Assembly: GCA_947623455.1 (NCBI GenBank) | Contig: OX392530.1 | Location: 436,501-500,500 of the forward strand | DNA from: Mimachlamys varia | Lineage: Eukaryota; Mollusca; Bivalvia; Pectinida; Pectinidae | Reading direction: 5' to 3' | Length of the DNA stretch: 64,000 nt | Shown: piece by piece, positions 61,501 to 64,000 of the stretch | Position numbering within the stretch: the stretch's first letter is position 1 | Layout of the letters: each line of letters begins with the position of its first letter | Notes under the pieces: model-generated | Told to the model about the DNA's origin: nothing | What the model saw: only the letters and a program-made list of their open reading frames with translations | Databases searched by the model: none | Made by a program: the position numbers and the translations under genes

Positions 61501-63201
61501 CTTCCTTGGAGAAATATAGTATAAAACTGTAAAATTCAGATTCCTGTCCAAACCCAGGGGCTGGGACAGGGCCACAAAGGGAAAATTAACCAATAGTTCA
61601 ATTATCTCCTCCATTACAGCCTCAGGGGTATTAACATATGTAAGTCGATTTCTGAGCATGGATAGAGATCACTTCCTTAATTTCAGTACTTGAGCTATTG
61701 TTCTCCTTTGGGAGGTAGTTTACTACTAAAGTTTTTATTGGGAAATAACACTTTGTCACGTTTGAGGAGGAAGCATGTCCTTGTCCATTTTAAGGAGAAG
61801 CATGGCCCGGGCCACTTTGTGTTACTGGTGACAATCATCCTCAATAGTAAAATTGTCCATGTTTAAATAAGTTCACCTTGTCCTAAGAACCACAGTGTCT
61901 GTCGTCCGTCAACTTTTCCTTGAAAATCCCAGCTAGTCATAAACCTCTCGGTGGACTTTGACCAAATGTGGTCTGAAGCATTCTTAGATTAATAGGAACC
62001 AATTTTCAGGGGCCTAAGGGGCCTCTCGTCACCTCATACTAAGGGACCCCTTCTTTGAAATCCTTCTCTTAAAGGAATGACAGGATTTTTCCCCAAGTTA
62101 TTGTTAATTGTTTGGAAACTGTTATGTGGAGACACGACCTTGCATAACAATATCAGGAAATTACAAACCAGATCAACTGGTTCGGACCTTTTGGCCTGGT
62201 GGTAACGTCCTGGCTCCTTAACCTAGAGGTCTCGGGTTTGCACCTCTTTGCATCTCACTAGTTTCATTTCTGTTCTATGCTGTAAAATATTGTTTATTTC
62301 CCAGGTCGGGATGTTTGTAATAATAAGAGCCAAAGTCTGGGTGTGTGCATGTACGAACTGTACACATTATCACAATGATAATTTCTTAAATGTAATTACA
62401 GCCCCTAGTACCCAATTAAACTTTATGTTGTGGCAGATCTGTTTGATTTGTATGCCTACGTCAGGTGATATATGCCGTTTCGTAACAATACAATACTATA
62501 AAAGTTAGCATTGATACAGGCCTTCTGGGCCTTTTGTGTATTACAGGCTACTTAATTCCATTACATTATGTTTATTTTGCCTGTTTTTAGGTGAGAGCAT
62601 CCATTAAAGTATTAAAAGATCAACACATAGGCAGAGTAGATGGACTATTGAATGCTTTAAGGTAAGTTCACATCCTAAACCTCAACAGTACTTCTATAAA
62701 AACTGGGTGCTGTCAAGTTCACGTACTAAACCTCAACAGTACTTCTATAAAAACAATACTTCTATAAAAACTGGGTGCTGTCAAGTTCACAAACTAAACC
62801 TCAACATTACCTCTATAAAAAACGGTTGAATATTCAAATTGGATATAATTAAGAATGAATCTATCTATAAAGAAAGAAGAGAAAATGAGGGATAAGATCA
62901 GCATATCAACCTATTTTTGGTTACCAACTCGCACACAATTTACACCTGTGTGTGCATACGCTTTGCTGGTCATTTGTCTGATGAAGGTGACAGAGTACAA
63001 ATCGTACTGGTCATCAAAATGTCACATAAAACATTTATTAATTGTGTAAAATCATATTTACAAAAATCATACTTTCCAACTTGAAGAAAACATTTCCAAA
63101 AAAAGTCCTCATCTAGATTTGTTTTTTTCTATAGATACACAACAACTCATCTAAATGATGATACAACACCAAGGGCTATAAAACAGATGATGGCGGAATG
63201 A
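52485..63201 (+). CDS. CYRI: CYRI (FAM49), CYFIP-related Rac1 interactor, complete, 326 aa
   Basis: CYRI proteins bind active Rac1 through a CYFIP-like (DUF1394) domain and restrain the Scar/WAVE-Arp2/3 pathway at the leading edge. Nine coding exons: 52485-52557 (exon begins 52460), 56016-56137, 57472-57577, 57819-57955, 58834-58908, 59310-59512, 60568-60694, 62591-62661, 63135-63201. All have GT-AG introns and the joined frame is open, giving 326 aa against 324 in human. The N-terminus MGNLLR keeps Gly2, the myristoylation site of the family. [12 protein letters not shown] puts the Rac1-contacting arginine pair at residues 160 and 161. Other conserved blocks are [66 protein letters not shown] and [12 protein letters not shown]. 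An acceptor 25 bp before the ATG shows that at least one 5' non-coding exon lies upstream, unseen. Confidence 0.97.
52740..53170. repeat. Dispersed repeat in CYRI intron 1
   Basis: Words such as GAAAAGTATGGATCTTTTTC, AATCTCATACATGGGTTGTCC and GTGATGCCATTGGTCC recur at 9790-9930, 40530-40680, 58985-59070 and 60960-61085 in diverged form. No coding capacity. Confidence 0.5.
53567..53611. repeat. Short G-rich tandem repeat
   Basis: About two copies of GGGGCGCGGGGGATAATGTC, the most G-rich stretch in CYRI intron 1. Confidence 0.8.
53612..54424. other. CYRI intron 1, no feature seen
   Basis: AT-rich intronic sequence without recognisable repeats or exons. Confidence 0.45.
54425..54550. mobile_element. 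Short fold-back MITE, 126 bp, 30-bp perfect inverted repeats
   Basis: TGGCCCCGGTTTCATCAACG and its continuation TTCCTTAACT at the left are exactly inverted at the right (AGTTAAGGAA, CGTTGATGAAACCGGGGCCA). Very little sequence lies between the arms. No clear target duplication could be assigned. Confidence 0.9.
55166..55605. mobile_element. MITE with TACCGTAATTTCCTG ends (copy 1)
   Basis: Left TACCGTAATTTCCTGTGTAT, right CAGGAAATTACGGTA; the terminal TA can be the target duplication. Internal words GCGGGCTATCTGCC and CGGGTTATACGC are found in both orientations. In CYRI intron 1. Confidence 0.87.
56016..56137 (+). CDS. CYRI: CYRI coding exon 2 (residues 25-65)
   Basis: Acceptor GCTGTAG, donor [23 protein letters not shown] continues to [10 protein letters not shown]. 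The donor is non-optimal (GTAGGC), and a 29-bp minisatellite starts within a few bases of it. Confidence 0.95.
56142..56662. repeat. 29-bp minisatellite in CYRI intron 2, about 18 copies
   Basis: Unit CCATACAGCGACACGCTAAT then TAACCCTGG, alternating with an AAATAATCCTGG form. The first, diverged unit starts about five bases after the exon 2 donor. Confidence 0.96.
56690..57150 (+). mobile_element. Pearl/HINE-like core fragment in CYRI intron 2
   Basis: Three cores (GGGATGAAGGGCTACCAG, ACTTTCAAAGTCACATGGGG, TCTCAGTAACCGAAAGGCC) without recognisable 5' or 3' termini. Confidence 0.65.
57200..57360. repeat. About 57-bp tandem repeat, 3 copies
   Basis: TTGGGGTCC, then GTATGATGGTTGCCA, then CAAGATTCCTT repeated three times, ending about 110 bp before CYRI exon 3. 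Confidence 0.88.
57472..57577 (+). CDS. CYRI: CYRI coding exon 3 (residues 66-100)
   Basis: Acceptor TTTTTACAG, donor [26 protein letters not shown] then [15 protein letters not shown]. Confidence 0.96.
57819..57955 (+). CDS. CYRI: CYRI coding exon 4 (residues 101-146)
   Basis: Acceptor TTTTTTACAG, donor [26 protein letters not shown] then [20 protein letters not shown]. The DLCSND segment differs from the vertebrate sequence. Confidence 0.96.
58223..58713. mobile_element. MITE related to 55166-55605 (copy 2)
   Basis: Left TACCGATTGTGTATTGCCCG, right CGGGCAATACACAAGAATTT then ACGGTA, so the inverted ends and TA flanks match copy 1. Internal GCGGGCTATCTGATG and CGGGCTATGTTATG words are shared. 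In CYRI intron 4. Confidence 0.82.
58834..58908 (+). CDS. CYRI: CYRI coding exon 5 with Rac1-binding arginines (residues 147-171)
   Basis: Acceptor TTCTTTCAG, donor [25 protein letters not shown]; Arg160 and Arg161 correspond in number and context to the Rac1-contact pair described for human CYRI-B. Confidence 0.97.
59310..59512 (+). CDS. CYRI: CYRI coding exon 6 (residues 172-239)
   Basis: Acceptor TTTTTTAAG, donor [46 protein letters not shown], then [20 protein letters not shown]. Confidence 0.97.
59650..59716. repeat. Stem-loop in CYRI intron 6
   Basis: GTGATATTCTTG pairs with CAAGAATATCAC across about 40 bases. The flanking GTTGGAGATTTCTCTTCCAA is itself a near palindrome, suggesting a small dispersed element. 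Confidence 0.65.
60330..60490. repeat. 29-30-bp AT-rich tandem repeat upstream of CYRI exon 7
   Basis: About five units of AATTGTAAAAAGTATAAAAC followed by AAAATTTGG. Confidence 0.9.
60568..60694 (+). CDS. CYRI: CYRI coding exon 7 (residues 239-281)
   Basis: Acceptor TTCACCAG, donor [26 protein letters not shown] then [20 protein letters not shown]. This is the most conserved helix of the family. Confidence 0.97.
60695..60925. repeat. About 44-bp minisatellite starting at the CYRI exon 7 donor
   Basis: Five units of AAGTTCACAGGTCAATC, TGTCAAAATCTCATTAATT, TCAC. The first unit overlaps the donor GTAAGTTCACCAGTCAATC itself. Confidence 0.92.
60955..61239. repeat. Dispersed repeat fragment in CYRI intron 7
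   Basis: CAGATGGTGGATTATTAAAA and TTCTTGAGAAGTACTGGATT resemble CAGATGGTGGGCTACAT and AATACTGGATGAATC near 9795-9880. Confidence 0.5.
61240..61500 (-). mobile_element. tRNA-derived SINE in CYRI intron 7
   Basis: On the minus strand the head reads GGTGGTTTAGTGGTAGAAAG (A box), CTGACTCGTAATCGAAGG (anticodon arm-like, Thr-CGT type) and TTGCGGGTTTAAGTG (B-box region). A body with GATACTTTACTCCAC and CCAGTCTACTCAGCTG follows. The head is too degenerate to be a functional tRNA. Confidence 0.72.
61860..62035 (+). mobile_element. Short pearl-like relative in CYRI intron 7
   Basis: AAGTTCACCTTGTCC start, one core, and a 3' end GGGGCCTAAGGGGCCTCTCG that again forms a hairpin before a CTC(T)... end. 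Confidence 0.5.
62190..62320 (+). mobile_element. tRNA-derived SINE, copy 2
   Basis: GGCCTGGTGGTAACGTCCTG (A-box-like), CTCGGGTTTGCACC (B-box-like), then CACTAGTTTCATTTCTG and TATTGTTTATTTCCCAGGTC, colinear with the minus copy at 37490-37665. Confidence 0.72.
62591..62661 (+). CDS. CYRI: CYRI coding exon 8 (residues 282-305)
   Basis: Acceptor GTTTTTAG, donor [26 protein letters not shown] then NAL. Confidence 0.96.
62662..62822. repeat. About 53-bp repeat starting at the CYRI exon 8 donor
   Basis: Three units of AAGTTCACGTACTAAACCTC, AACAGTACTTCTATAAAAAC, TGGGTGCTGTC. The first unit begins in the donor GTAAGTTCACATCC. Confidence 0.9.
63135..63201 (+). CDS. CYRI: CYRI last coding exon (residues 305-326)
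   Basis: Acceptor [30 protein letters not shown], then TGA. The end matches the position of the vertebrate C-terminus (TTKHLNDE...IRAML). Confidence 0.96.
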
Positions 63202-63449
63202 GGCTGCTGGTCCAGATTGTGACTGTATTTCTGTGAACCTATCAAGACGAGATCTGTGATCCAGGGGAGGCAGTTACTTAGTGCTAACATTATATTGTGG
63301 TGTAATCTAGGGGCACTTGTCATGATAACTCATTCACCCCGAAGTCACTTTTGAGCTCATCCAATTCAAAGGTCGGAACAGTTCATTATGAAATTTCAGG
63401 GATGAATGAGTTAAATGGCTGGACAGCCTACTGCTGTGGGGGGATACAG

Positions 63450-63590
63450 GGTGGTGGCGGCCCACCTCCACGACCTAACTCACAGGGTGGTGGCGGCCCA
63501 CCTCCACGACCTAACTCACAGGGTGGTGGCGGCCCACCTCCACTACCTAACTCACAGGGTGGTGGTGGCCCACCTCCACGACCTAACTCA
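63450..63590. repeat. 36-bp GC-rich tandem repeat, 4 copies, in CYRI 3' UTR
   Basis: Unit GGGTGGTGGCGGCCCACCTC then CACGACCTAACTCACA. In one + frame each copy reads GGGGPPPRPNSQ inside a 108-codon open frame (63351-63677), and the minus strand is also open. It lies about 250 bp after the CYRI stop, so it is most likely UTR. Confidence 0.9.
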
Positions 63591-63653
63591 CATGTCCAAC
63601 TGGCTACCTTGTACAATGGATCTTTGTGTATCCAGGGTATTTTTGGGACCCGA

Positions 63654-63659
63654 AATAAA
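63654..63659 (+). terminator. Candidate CYRI polyadenylation signal
   Basis: AATAAA about 450 bp after the stop codon, followed by an A/T-rich tract. Confidence 0.5.
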
Positions 63660-64000
63660 ATTTTGATTTATAATTAAAAAACAAATTACCTGTAATGTGC
63701 CACTTGAATGCATTGTTTGGATGTTTGTAAATCTCCTATAAATAGTTCAGTACTTTATTAGTATTGGACGGCGGTCAAAACACCGATGTAAGTCGGTGTG
63801 TGTATCGGCGTTAAATTCGTAAGCAAGCAAGCAATTAGTATTGGAGGTCACAAAGCTCCACTCTACAACAATGTTACCAACTAGTGACTCCCCTCACAAA
63901 GGACCAATCTGGAAGCATGAAATCAGGATCTGAAAAGGAGATTATTAGTAAACTGAAATTATCTGAGAACATTGACACGCTGAACAGAAATGGCAGCAGA
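63660..64000. other. Downstream flank, no gene seen
   Basis: Contains CGGCGTTAAATTCGTAAGC and AAGCAAGCAAGC near 63805-63830, a tail-like motif (compare ACGACGTTAAATAAA at 35817) common to small invertebrate retroelements. Confidence 0.4.

Overview
The window is eukaryotic, AT-rich nuclear DNA. It holds small exons with GT-AG introns, very long tandem-repeat arrays and many short transposable elements. It is most likely from a bivalve mollusc. The main reason is a dispersed repeat family with subterminal inverted repeats, a GGCCC/GGGCC hairpin just before a CTCTTG(T) 3' end, and 130-160 bp core repeats. This matches the published bivalve 'pearl' (Helentron/HINE-like) elements. The organism call is inference.

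Three protein-coding genes can be supported. (1) A FAM110-family gene on the + strand: the last two coding exons are at 9596-9716 and 11835-12831, and the first coding exon was not found, so it is probably upstream of the window. (2) A large minus-strand gene, 34103 down to 23547 in four coding exons, encoding 1328 aa. Its last exon encodes RLGLSKKQKIQHLHP, which looks like the C-terminal RAD51-interacting motif of RAD51AP1/RAD51AP2. Its 3.6-kb first coding exon is Gln/Asp-rich and contains an in-frame LTPEQIVQQDQ repeat. A probable 5' non-coding exon and a TCTCGCGAGA promoter element lie near 36.0-36.1 kb. (3) A complete nine-exon CYRI (FAM49) gene on the + strand, 52485-63201, encoding 326 aa. 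Its Rac1-binding arginine pair falls at residues 160-161, as in human CYRI-B, and it has a possible myristoylation glycine after Met1.

Layout: 1.8-8.7 kb holds three main minisatellites (23, 49 and 19 bp units). FAM110 lies at 9.6-12.8 kb. The 13.5-22.8 kb stretch is intergenic DNA with a 5'-truncated LINE, a pogo/Tigger-type MITE and pearl-like repeats. The RAD51AP-like gene with its repeat-filled introns occupies 23.5-36.1 kb. SINEs and pearl-like elements lie at 37-42 kb. Four satellite arrays (82, 57, 41/42 and 54 bp units) occupy most of 42.3-52.3 kb. CYRI fills the rest, and its introns contain MITEs, SINEs and minisatellites. Several of those minisatellites start at the splice donors.

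The three genes do not form an obvious functional unit. Many long open frames (49-, 57-, 41/42- and 54-bp arrays) are by-products of stop-free repeat units and are not treated as genes.
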